Assembly (NCBI GenBank): GCA_900550285.1
Contig: URRW01000050.1
Location: 1 to 6,345 of the forward strand
Length of the DNA stretch: 6,345 nucleotides
From: an uncultured Lachnospiraceae bacterium
Lineage (GTDB): Bacteria; Bacillota; Clostridia; Lachnospirales; Lachnospiraceae
Direction: 5' to 3'
Below, in pieces: positions 1 through 5,853 of the stretch (the first letter of the stretch is position 1; every line of letters starts with the position of its first letter). Position numbers and translations under genes: made by a program. The notes beneath the pieces are model-generated. The model ran no database searches. It was given only the letters and a program-made list of their open reading frames with translations, and had not been told where the DNA came from.

Positions 1-73
1 CCATGATCAGGCTGTCACCGTTGTCATAAATCTCACGTACTTTACCTTCTTTGATCGGTTTTAACTCCTGCAT
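1..73 (-). CDS. purC: SAICAR synthetase (phosphoribosylaminoimidazole-succinocarboxamide synthase), N-terminal fragment
   Basis: Only the first 24 codons lie in the window; the gene continues past the left edge. The peptide begins MQELKPIKEGKVREIYDNGD and continues with SLIM. This is the N-terminal strand and glycine-containing ATP-binding loop (KEGKVREIY) typical of clostridial PurC. PurC joins aspartate to CAIR using ATP in purine synthesis, in the cytoplasm. The ATG at 73-71 is preceded by a GAGGAG ribosome binding site about 6 nt upstream, which supports this start. The gene follows the MATE exporter by 73 nt and may have its own promoter. The identification rests on a short but distinctive sequence; nothing can be said about the rest of the protein. 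Confidence 0.88.
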   Translation of the reverse strand, partial: MQELKPIKEGKVREIYDNGDSLIM

Positions 74-120
74 GCTCTTCTCCTCATTTTTAAGTATGTC
101 TTTTTAAAAATTGCACAGTA

Positions 121-150
121 ACCGTACCACTATTTGCCGCAGGTTGTCAA
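121..150 (-). promoter_or_regulatory. possible purC promoter
   Basis: On the minus strand a perfect -35 box TTGACA (150-145) overlaps the stop codon of the MATE gene. After an 18-nt spacer comes TACGGT (126-121), preceded by TGG, so it could act as an extended -10. The -10 matches the consensus poorly (3 of 6). A start near 114 would leave a ~40-nt leader before purC, too short for a purine riboswitch. No clear terminator was seen after the MATE gene, so readthrough from MATE is an alternative. Confidence 0.35.
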
Positions 151-1475
151 GATGCCGCGCAATTTTCTTCCAGCTCTGCCTCCTTTTCCCGCTGTCCAAA
201 ATGCCGCCCGATCAGAAGTGCCATTCCTTCCGTCACCGGGAACGAAAGCCAGATCCCATTCATTCCAAAAAATGCCGCAAATACCGCAGCGCTTACGATC
301 ACACCGGCACATCCCCTGAAAAACGAGATAAAAAATGCACTTCCCGGCTTCTGCACCGAGGCAAACAAAGCCGCCGTCAGCACGTTTTGCCCGGCAAATA
401 AAAATCCGATAAAATACAGCCTCATCCCGCTTTCTGCGATCATCTGCAGCATCGGGTCATTTTCCCTGTTAAACAGCGCTGCAAGCTGCCCTGCAAACCC
501 GTACGCGATCGCCAGCGTACCGATCCCGATGCAGGCACACAGCAGCGCCCCTGTCCGGTACAGGGTTTTTATTTCTGCCTCGTCCCCTCTGCCGAATGCC
601 CTGCCCAAAAGCGGCTGGATGCCGTGCGAGATCCCGGTAAACACCGCCATGACCACCAGCGCGAGATTTGCCACGATGCCATATGCCGCAACGCCCGTAT
701 TGCCGGAATGACGCAGGATCAGCAGATTATATACGACCAGCACGACACTGGCAGAACATTCATTTACAAAAGATGACAGCCCGATTGACACAATCCTGCC
801 AAGCTCTCCCAGCCGAATCCCCGAACATGCAAAATGAAACTGATTCTTTTTCAAAAGCAGATGCATTCCGCAGATACACAGCCCGATCGCCGGCGAAAGT
901 CCCGTTGCCAGTGCCGCGCCAAAAATTCCCATATTCATCGGATACATCATCACAAAATCCAGAATGATGTTGGAAAAGCTCGCCGTCAGCATGGCCAGCG
1001 CCGAAAGTCTCGGGTTTCCATCGCTTCGGATAAAAATCATGAAAAAATGATTCAGCACAAAAAACGGGGCAAAGCATAGAATCGTTTTTAAATAGATGCT
1101 GCACATCGGAAGCACCGACGCATCTGCCCCTAAAAGCATCGCCAGCCTCTCTGCAAACAACATCCCGCAGCCCCAAAACAGCATTCCCGCCAAAAATGCG
1201 CCCAGAAAAGCGATCGTAAATACCTGATCTGCCTCCCGCTTTTTCCCCTGTGTTTTCAGGATCACATACCTCGTTGCCCCTCCGGCTCCCAGCATCATGC
1301 CGACGCCGTTTATCAGCCCGAACACCGCGATCGCCAGATTCAGCGCGGTCAGCCCCTGCGCTCCCAGCCGATCCGACACAAAATAAGTATCCGCCAGAAT
1401 CGTTCCCGCAGACCCGAGCATCCCTGCAACGCTCAATGCAATATATCTTGAAAAATCAGATCGTATTTTTTTCAT
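147..1475 (-). CDS. MATE-family multidrug/Na+ (or H+) antiporter, MepA-like
   Basis: A 442-residue hydrophobic protein with about 12 membrane-spanning stretches arranged as two six-helix halves, the usual MATE size and plan. In the first half, RSDGNPRLS (150-158) followed by NIILD (169-173) and MGIFGAALAT (182-191) is the pattern of MepA-like MATE exporters. In the second half, GISHGIQPLLGRAFG (281-295) is the matching conserved loop. The tail (427-442) is charged and cytoplasmic. Such proteins sit in the inner membrane and export cationic drugs, dyes or metabolites; the substrate here cannot be read from sequence. Upstream ATGs at 1517 and 1493 lack a spaced ribosome site, whereas the ATG at 1475 has AAGGAGG five bases before it, so I chose that start. 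The start lies one base after a short leader reading frame and just past a terminator hairpin, suggesting attenuation control. Confidence 0.9.
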   Translation of the reverse strand: MKKIRSDFSRYIALSVAGMLGSAGTILADTYFVSDRLGAQGLTALNLAIAVFGLINGVGMMLGAGGATRYVILKTQGKKREADQVFTIAFLGAFLAGMLFWGCGMLFAERLAMLLGADASVLPMCSIYLKTILCFAPFFVLNHFFMIFIRSDGNPRLSALAMLTASFSNIILDFVMMYPMNMGIFGAALATGLSPAIGLCICGMHLLLKKNQFHFACSGIRLGELGRIVSIGLSSFVNECSASVVLVVYNLLILRHSGNTGVAAYGIVANLALVVMAVFTGISHGIQPLLGRAFGRGDEAEIKTLYRTGALLCACIGIGTLAIAYGFAGQLAALFNRENDPMLQMIAESGMRLYFIGFLFAGQNVLTAALFASVQKPGSAFFISFFRGCAGVIVSAAVFAAFFGMNGIWLSFPVTEGMALLIGRHFGQREKEAELEENCAAS

Positions 1476-1476
1476 T

Positions 1477-1542
1477 TCATCCTCCTTTTTCATAAAAAAA
1501 GAGATGCCCGGATGCATCCCTTCTATGATCTACGGAATACAT
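1477..1542 (-). CDS. putative 21-aa leader peptide of the MATE gene
   Basis: A short reading frame starts with ATG at 1542 and ends with TGA at 1479-1477, one base before the MATE ATG. The peptide begins MYSVDHRRD and ends LFFYEKGG. It has a good Shine-Dalgarno, GAGGTG (1553-1548), five bases before its ATG. Its codons 8-14 run through the terminator hairpin at 1501-1520, codons 15-17 are the T-tract, and its last codons contain the AGGAGG that serves the MATE gene. This geometry would let translating or stalled ribosomes control both terminator folding and MATE initiation. Two Arg codons (AGA AGG, 1524-1519) lie at the foot of the hairpin. I do not recognise the peptide from a known leader family; it could be chance, but start site, overlap and stop placement agree. 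Confidence 0.5.
   Translation of the reverse strand: MYSVDHRRDASGHLFFYEKGG
1494..1520 (-). terminator. intrinsic terminator after tRNA-Leu / in the MATE leader
   Basis: On the minus strand GGGATGC (1520-1514) pairs with GCATCTC (1507-1501): a 7-bp stem with one G-U pair and a 6-nt loop, followed by seven T (1500-1494). It would end the tRNA-Leu transcript. Because the MATE ATG is only 19 nt past the T-tract and no promoter lies between them, any transcript reaching MATE from upstream must read through it. It therefore may double as an attenuator. Confidence 0.72.
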
Positions 1543-1554
1543 TCAAGCACCTCT

Positions 1555-1580
1555 GATGGTATCCATCCGATGACGGATAC
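1555..1580 (-). repeat. overlapping inverted repeats in the MATE leader (alternative hairpins)
   Basis: Two mutually exclusive hairpins share bases here. One pairs ATCCG with CGGAT (1578-1574 with 1569-1565, loop of 4). It can be embedded in an outer GTATCC/GGATAC inverted repeat (1580-1575 and 1564-1559). The other pairs GATGG with CCATC (1567-1563 with 1559-1555, loop of 3). In addition CGGATG (1569-1564) is perfectly complementary to CATCCG in the terminator loop (1514-1509). The pattern fits a switching leader RNA or an operator; the role is inferred. Confidence 0.4.
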
Positions 1581-1603
1581 ACGCATGCACCTATAAAGTT
1601 CAC

Positions 1604-1686
1604 TGCCGGCGGCGGGACTTGAACCCGCACTATGTCACCATAAACAGATTTTGAGTCTGCCGCGTCTGCCATTCCGCCACGCCGGC
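1604..1686 (-). tRNA. tRNA-Leu (anticodon CAA)
   Basis: The minus strand folds as a class II tRNA of 83 nt without CCA. The acceptor arms GCCGGCG and CGCCGGC pair fully, followed by discriminator A (1604). The anticodon stem is GCAGA/TCTGT with loop CTCAAAA, giving anticodon CAA, which reads UUG leucine codons. The long variable arm forms TATG-GTGA-CATA, as expected for leucine tRNA. The T arm is GCGGG-TTCAAGT-CCCGC. The 3' CCA is not encoded (GTG follows), so it must be added by CCA-adding enzyme. It has its own promoter and a hairpin in its 5' leader, and lies between lysA and the MATE leader. Confidence 0.95.
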
Positions 1687-1688
1687 AT

Positions 1689-1706
1689 GTGCTGATTCAT
1701 CAGCAC
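1689..1706 (-). repeat. perfect hairpin in the tRNA-Leu 5' leader
   Basis: GTGCTGA (1706-1700) pairs perfectly with TCAGCAC (1695-1689) around a TGAA tetraloop, two bases upstream of the mature tRNA 5' end. It begins close to the predicted transcription start (~1709), so the pre-tRNA would start with this hairpin. There is no T-tract after it, so it is unlikely to be a terminator for lysA. It may protect the 5' end or influence RNase P access. Confidence 0.5.
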
Positions 1707-1714
1707 TGAAAATT

Positions 1715-1743
1715 ATGATACCATAACTTTCCCCTATTTGCAA
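1715..1743 (-). promoter_or_regulatory. sigma-A promoter of tRNA-Leu
   Basis: The minus strand reads TTGCAA (-35, 1743-1738), a 17-nt spacer, then TATCAT (-10, 1720-1715) with an upstream TGG extended -10 motif. Predicted start is near 1709. The boxes match consensus at 4/6 and 5/6 with ideal spacing, just after the lysA stop, so the tRNA can be expressed independently of the upstream operon. Confidence 0.7.
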
Positions 1744-1752
1744 GAACATTTT

Positions 1753-3027
1753 TTACAGCTTCAGCTTCCCGTAAAAATCCCCGAAGCAGTCAAATGTGGC
1801 AAAATAGTCCTTCGGCGTCTCTGCCCGGCGGATCAGCTCCACGCTGCCGTCCTCTTTCAGCAAAAGCTCTGCGCTGCGCAGCCTGCCGTTATAATTGTAG
1901 CCCATGGAAAACCCGTGCGCGCCCGTGTCGTGGATAAACAGGTAATCGCCCTTTTCGATTTCCGGAAGCTTTCTGTCCACGGCGAACTTATCGTTGTTTT
2001 CACACAGCGAGCCCGTCACGTCGTAAACGTGGTCGCAGGGCGCGTCCTCCTTGCCCAGCACCGTAATATGATGATAAGCGCCGTACATCGCGGGGCGCAT
2101 CAAATTCGCCGCGCAGGCGTCCACGCCGATATATTCCTTATAAATATGCTTTTCATGGATCGCTTTTGTGACAAGCGCCCCGTAAGGCCCCATCATAAAG
2201 CGTCCCATTTCCGTATAGATCGCCACGTCGCCCATCCCGGCGGGAACAAGCACTTCCTCGTAAACTTTGCGCACGCCTTCCCCGATCGCAAGGATGTCGT
2301 TTGGCTCCTGCTCCGGACGATACGGGATGCCGACGCCGCCGGACAGGTTGATAAAGGAAACGTCTGCGCCCGTCTCCCGTTCCAGACGGACAGCCAGCTC
2401 AAACAGCTGCTTTGCCAGCTGCGGATAATATTCGTTTGTTACCGTATTGCTCGCTAAAAATGCATGGATCCCAAAGTGCTTTACCCCTTTTTGCTTCATG
2501 ATCCGGTACGCCTCGAACATCTGCGCCTCGGTCATTCCGTATTTGGAATCGCCCGGATTGTCCATGATGCCGTTGCTCATTTTAAAAATGCCGCCGGGGT
2601 TAAACCTGCAGCTCATCGTCTCCGGAAGCCTGCCAAGGATCTGCTCCACAAATTCAATGTGCGTAATGTCGTCCAGATTGATGATCGCGCCCATCTTTGC
2701 CGCCAGCGCATATTCCTCTGCCGGCGTATCGTTGGAGGAAAACATGATCTCCTCCCCCTTTGCTCCAATCGCCTCGCAGAGCATCAGCTCCGTATCCGAA
2801 GAGCAGTCGCAGCCGCAGCCGTATTCCCGCAAAAGATCGATCAGAAACGGATTGGGCGTCGCCTTTACCGCAAAATATTCCCGGAAGCCCTGATTCCATG
2901 CAAACGCTTCCTTTACCCTGCGGGCGTTCTCCCGGATTCCCTTCTCATCATAAATATGAAAAGGGGTCGGATATGTTTTTACGATCTCCTCAATCTGTTC
3001 CTTTGTCACAAACGGTCTTTTTTCCAT
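1753..3027 (-). CDS. lysA: diaminopimelate decarboxylase
   Basis: A 424-aa fold-III PLP enzyme that decarboxylates meso-diaminopimelate to lysine in the cytoplasm, the last step of lysine synthesis. YFAVKATPNP (51-60) carries the PLP-linking Lys55. GIHAFLASN (186-194) provides the ring-stacking histidine. INLSGGVGIPY (226-236) is the glycine-rich phosphate loop, and TEMGR (272-276) stands where most LysA have EPGR. CENND (342-346) supplies the catalytic Cys342 of the dimer partner site. GAHGFSMGYNYN (369-380) is the C-terminal substrate/PLP motif, with His where most LysA have Tyr (GAY). These differences fit a divergent LysA subgroup common in Lachnospiraceae and related anaerobes. The start is supported by GAGGAG five bases upstream. 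It follows ung by 41 nt, probably in the same operon. Action on another amino acid by this ornithine/DAP decarboxylase family is possible but less likely. Confidence 0.9.
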   Translation of the reverse strand: MEKRPFVTKEQIEEIVKTYPTPFHIYDEKGIRENARRVKEAFAWNQGFREYFAVKATPNPFLIDLLREYGCGCDCSSDTELMLCEAIGAKGEEIMFSSNDTPAEEYALAAKMGAIINLDDITHIEFVEQILGRLPETMSCRFNPGGIFKMSNGIMDNPGDSKYGMTEAQMFEAYRIMKQKGVKHFGIHAFLASNTVTNEYYPQLAKQLFELAVRLERETGADVSFINLSGGVGIPYRPEQEPNDILAIGEGVRKVYEEVLVPAGMGDVAIYTEMGRFMMGPYGALVTKAIHEKHIYKEYIGVDACAANLMRPAMYGAYHHITVLGKEDAPCDHVYDVTGSLCENNDKFAVDRKLPEIEKGDYLFIHDTGAHGFSMGYNYNGRLRSAELLLKEDGSVELIRRAETPKDYFATFDCFGDFYGKLKL

Positions 3028-3068
3028 AATATCTCCTCAAAATTCCTCATTTTATGCTTGAAAACCCA

Positions 3069-3743
3069 TCAGCGGTTTTCGATCTGCCAGTCGATCGGGG
3101 CCACGCCGTGCGCCTTTAAAAATTCGTTTGCCTGACTGAAATGCCTGCATCCAAAAAAGCCCCTGTAGGCAGAAAGCGGACTGGGATGGGGCGCTTTTAA
3201 GATCAGATGATTGGGATTGTCCAGCATCGCCGCCTTCTGCTGCGCCGGCCTTCCCCAGAGCAAAAATACGATCGGCCTGTCCTGCGCGTTTACCGCCCGG
3301 ATAACCGCGTCCGTAAACTGCTCCCAGCCCTTCCCCTGATGGGAATTTGCCTGATGCGCCCGCACGGTCAGCACGGTATTGAGCAAAAGCACGCCCTGAC
3401 GCGCCCATTTTTCCAGATAGCCGTTGTTGGGCACATAGCAGCCCAGATCGTCGTGCAGCTCCTGATAAATGTTGACCAAAGACGGCGGAATATCCTGTTC
3501 GGGCTGTACCGAAAAGCACAGCCCATGCGCCTGACGCTCGTTATGATAAGGATCCTGCCCCAAAATAACAACCTTTACTTCGCTTAACGGCGTAAAATGG
3601 AACGCATTAAAAATATCATCCGCCGGAGGATAGATCACCTTCGTCGCATATTCTTCCTTTACAAAAGAAAACAGCTGTGCATAATAAGGCTTCCGAAATT
3701 CATCCTTCAGCGCCGGAAGCCAGTCGTTATCAATCATTGACAT
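3069..3743 (-). CDS. ung: uracil-DNA glycosylase, family 1
   Basis: A 224-aa enzyme that removes uracil from DNA, starting base excision repair; the length is normal for bacterial Ung. GQDPYH (62-67) contains catalytic Asp64. CFSV (76-79) holds the uracil-stacking Phe77, and LLLNTVLTV (119-127) the uracil-binding Asn122. HPSPLSAYRGFFGCRHF (186-202) contains catalytic His186 and the DNA-intercalating leucine loop. All key residues are present, so it should be active. The chosen ATG (3743) lies inside the end of hisF, with AAGGGG about 10 nt upstream. A second in-frame ATG (3737) forms an ATGA overlap with the hisF stop, so the true start may be two codons later. Either way ung looks translationally coupled to hisF. 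lysA follows after 41 nt. Confidence 0.96.
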   Translation of the reverse strand: MSMIDNDWLPALKDEFRKPYYAQLFSFVKEEYATKVIYPPADDIFNAFHFTPLSEVKVVILGQDPYHNERQAHGLCFSVQPEQDIPPSLVNIYQELHDDLGCYVPNNGYLEKWARQGVLLLNTVLTVRAHQANSHQGKGWEQFTDAVIRAVNAQDRPIVFLLWGRPAQQKAAMLDNPNHLILKAPHPSPLSAYRGFFGCRHFSQANEFLKAHGVAPIDWQIENR

Positions 3744-4495
3744 CTAACCGCTACCCCTTTCTGTCTTAAGTATTCCTTGACCTGCCCGATCTCCAGTTCT
3801 TTATAATGAAACAGCGAAGCCGCCAGCGCCGCATCCGCATGCCCTTTGGCAAACGCCTCATAAAAATGCTCCTTCGTCCCTGCGCCTCCCGAAGCGATCA
3901 CAGGAATACGGACCGACTGCGCCACTGCTTTTGTCAGGGCAATATCATATCCTGCCTTCGTCCCGTCACAGTCCATGCTGGTCAGCAAAATTTCGCCTGC
4001 GCCGAGCTGCTCCGCCTTTTTCGCCCATTCCACGGCATCCATTCCGGTATCGAGCCTGCCGCCGTTTTGAAAAACGCTCCAGCCGCCGTCCTTCCTTTTC
4101 CTTGCGTCGATGGCAAGCACAACGCACTGGCTTCCAAACTTGTCCGCCGCCTCTGCGATCAGCCCCGGATTGGAAATTGCCGCGGAATTAACGGAAATTT
4201 TATCTGCCCCGGCGCGCAAAATTTCCTTAAAATCCTCCACGGTGCGGATTCCTCCTCCGACCGTAAACGGGATAAATACCTGCTCTGCAACGCGCCGTAC
4301 CATATCTGTGACCGTCTTTCTTGCATCAACAGAAGCGGTGATGTCCAAAAATACCAGTTCGTCCGCTCCCGCCCTGTCGTATGCCGCAGCGATCTCTACC
4401 GGATCTCCCGCATCCTTTAGATTTACGAAATTAACGCCCTTTACGACCCTGCCCCCGTGTACGTCCAGACAGGGAATGATCCGTTTTGTATACAT
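3734..4495 (-). CDS. hisF: imidazole glycerol phosphate synthase, cyclase subunit
   Basis: A 253-aa (beta/alpha)8 barrel. With HisH it converts PRFAR plus ammonia into imidazole glycerol phosphate and AICAR, linking histidine and purine synthesis. RIIPCLDV (5-12) carries catalytic Asp11 and AIDAR (128-132) carries catalytic Asp130. The phosphate-binding loops TVGGGIR (78-84) and ASGGAG (201-206) and the SMDCDGT motif (173-179) are intact, and the length is standard. The frame is open upstream to a TTG at 4516, but the ATG at 4495 gives the normal family N-terminus. It has AGAGGG about 8 nt before it and sits one base after the hisH stop (TAA T ATG), implying coupled 1:1 translation with hisH. 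The 3' end overlaps ung by 10 nt. Confidence 0.96.
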   Translation of the reverse strand: MYTKRIIPCLDVHGGRVVKGVNFVNLKDAGDPVEIAAAYDRAGADELVFLDITASVDARKTVTDMVRRVAEQVFIPFTVGGGIRTVEDFKEILRAGADKISVNSAAISNPGLIAEAADKFGSQCVVLAIDARKRKDGGWSVFQNGGRLDTGMDAVEWAKKAEQLGAGEILLTSMDCDGTKAGYDIALTKAVAQSVRIPVIASGGAGTKEHFYEAFAKGHADAALAASLFHYKELEIGQVKEYLRQKGVAVRCQ

Positions 4496-4496
4496 A

Positions 4497-5129
4497 TTAG
4501 TTTCCCTCTCTTCCAAGCTTCACGAAGTTTCGCAAAATCCCAAGTCCTGCCTCCGAGCTTTTTTCCGGGTGGAACTGACATGCAAACACGTTTCCTTTTT
4601 CCACGGAAGCATCAATGGAAACACCGTACTGCGTCCTCGCCGTTACCACGTCTTCCTCAGCCTTCAGATAATACGAATGGACGAAATATACATATGGCTC
4701 CTGCCCGATCCCCTCAAACAGCCGTCCCTTTTTCGGGAATGTGAGGGAATTCCACCCGATGTGCGGGATTTTAAGCGGTTCGTTGTCCGCCCCTGTTCCC
4801 TCCGGGATTTTGACGATCCTTCCCTTTAAAATGCCGAGCCCTTCTGCGCCGGGGCTTTCCTCACTGGATTCAAACAAAAGCTGCAGTCCCAGACAGATCC
4901 CCAGAAACGGCGTATTCCTGCGGACAATTTCACGGATCGGCTCCACAAGCCCGTATTCCTTCAGCCGCTCCATCGCCTCTCCAAAGGATCCCACGCCCGG
5001 CAGGATCACTTTTTCCGCCGAAAAAAGCGTTTCCGGATCTCTCGTCACAACCGTCTCTTCTCCCAGATACCGAAGCGCCTTTTCCACACTTGCCACATTT
5101 CCCGCATCATAATCGATGACCGCGATCAT
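4497..5129 (-). CDS. hisH: imidazole glycerol phosphate synthase, glutamine amidotransferase subunit
   Basis: A 210-aa class I glutamine amidotransferase that hydrolyses glutamine and passes ammonia through the HisF barrel. DYDAGNVASV (6-15) is the HisH-type N-terminus. PGVGSFGEAM (44-53) is the HisH oxyanion region, and GICLGLQLLF (77-86) bears nucleophile Cys79. FVHSYY (149-154) contacts HisF. CQFHPEKS (184-191) holds His187 and Glu189, completing the triad. Length and residues are those of an active enzyme. The start ATG (5129) has AGGGGTGA about 6 nt upstream, in the 16-nt gap after the sirtuin-like gene. hisF follows after one base. No other his gene is in the window. Confidence 0.96.
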   Translation of the reverse strand: MIAVIDYDAGNVASVEKALRYLGEETVVTRDPETLFSAEKVILPGVGSFGEAMERLKEYGLVEPIREIVRRNTPFLGICLGLQLLFESSEESPGAEGLGILKGRIVKIPEGTGADNEPLKIPHIGWNSLTFPKKGRLFEGIGQEPYVYFVHSYYLKAEEDVVTARTQYGVSIDASVEKGNVFACQFHPEKSSEAGLGILRNFVKLGREGN

Positions 5130-5145
5130 TTTCGCTCACCCCTTT

Positions 5146-5820
5146 TTATTCTTTCAAAAGATCCGCCGGGTGCATCGCAACGCTGCAGCCGCGCCCCTTT
5201 AATTCTTCCGTAAGCTGCGGAAATCTGGAATGCACCCGGTACAGATATGCCTTCTGATTAAAAAACGTCACTTTTTCAAAGGCGAACCGGATCACCTGAG
5301 GCGCTTCCATCCCTGCCCCCAGCTCCAAAATACAAAGCTTTTTATTCAGAATCCCCTGCAGCCATTTCATATACCGCTGCCAGTCTGCTTCCTCATAACC
5401 TGCAGGAGCCGGCGTTTCTCCGTTTTCAGGCTCCTCTGCCTTTTCTGCCTTTTCTGCCTCTCCTGTCCCGTCTTTGTCTCCCGCTTTGTTTCCACGCGGC
5501 GTCACGATCCTGTCTGCGCAAAGCCCGGCTTCGTCGATCAGCCCGTCGTCGCACAAAGATACCACAAAATAGTTTTTCCCTTCCAAAAGCCCTGCCAGCC
5601 TTTGATACGCTGCCAGCAACTCGCTGCGGGATCTCGCCCCCTTTTGCCGCGCCTGCATAAACGTCAAAAGCTGTGCCGCCGCAGGGTTGCTTTCCGCCTG
5701 CGCCTTCAGCGTTTCCAAAAAAGCTTCATCCTGTCCCTCTGCGGCAGCATCCATCTCGGCGCCGATCCCTACAAGCACCATCTGTGCGTCGTCAATGGAC
5801 TGTTTGATTTCATCCAACAT
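5146..5820 (-). CDS. degenerate SIR2 (sirtuin)-like protein of unknown function
   Basis: A 224-aa soluble protein, first gene of the his/ung/lysA cluster. I do not recognise a named family member, but its pattern resembles a sirtuin-type Rossmann fold. IDDAQMVLVGIGAEM (9-23) lies where sirtuins have the GAGIS NAD loop. NYFVVSLCDDGLIDEAG (83-99) resembles the (T)xNxDGLxxxAG strand. LCILELGAGMEAPQVIRF (162-179) resembles the later NAD-binding strand of clostridial sirtuin-like proteins. The usual Asn of the NxD motif is replaced by Cys90, no catalytic His or CxxC zinc pairs are visible, and a charged linker with KAE repeats (about 111-141) sits where the zinc module would be. It is probably not a working deacylase; NAD/ADP-ribose binding or a structural role is possible. 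GAGAGG about 9 nt upstream supports the ATG. It carries no signal peptide or membrane segment. Confidence 0.7.
   Translation of the reverse strand: MLDEIKQSIDDAQMVLVGIGAEMDAAAEGQDEAFLETLKAQAESNPAAAQLLTFMQARQKGARSRSELLAAYQRLAGLLEGKNYFVVSLCDDGLIDEAGLCADRIVTPRGNKAGDKDGTGEAEKAEKAEEPENGETPAPAGYEEADWQRYMKWLQGILNKKLCILELGAGMEAPQVIRFAFEKVTFFNQKAYLYRVHSRFPQLTEELKGRGCSVAMHPADLLKE
5436..5462 (-). repeat. 9-bp tandem repeat in the linker of the sirtuin-like gene
   Basis: On the plus strand ctgcctttt occurs twice in tandem and is followed by a variant ctgcctctc. Read on the minus strand it encodes KAE-KAE-type residues of the charged linker. Because the unit is a multiple of three, copy-number change would lengthen or shorten the linker without a frameshift. 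Confidence 0.65.
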
Positions 5821-5853
5821 ATATTTTCAACCTCTCCGGAATTTTTCTTTCCT

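Noticed and set aside
74..146. Purine riboswitch or PurR site before purC
   Set aside because: The gap is only 73 nt, without a three-way junction or a recognisable PurBox. The TTTTTAAAAA palindrome at 101-110 is too simple to interpret.
1476..1517. Earlier MATE starts at 1517 or 1493
   Set aside because: Neither has a spaced ribosome site; 1517 lies in the terminator stem and 1493 follows the T-tract. The ATG at 1475 has AAGGAGG at five bases and the usual family N-terminus.
1530..1586. Second possible leader frame (ATG at 1586, 18 codons) upstream of the MATE leader peptide
   Set aside because: AGGTG lies only one base before the ATG, too close for initiation, and the frame ends inside the better-supported leader frame.
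1738..2457. Long plus-strand reading frame (239 codons) opposite lysA
   Set aside because: It lies wholly antisense to a well-supported lysA and has no recognisable motif. Such frames are expected from the G/C-biased third positions of the minus-strand gene.
4110..4829. Plus-strand reading frame (239 codons) opposite hisF/hisH
   Set aside because: It spans two confidently identified genes on the other strand, shows no domain pattern and is a shadow frame.
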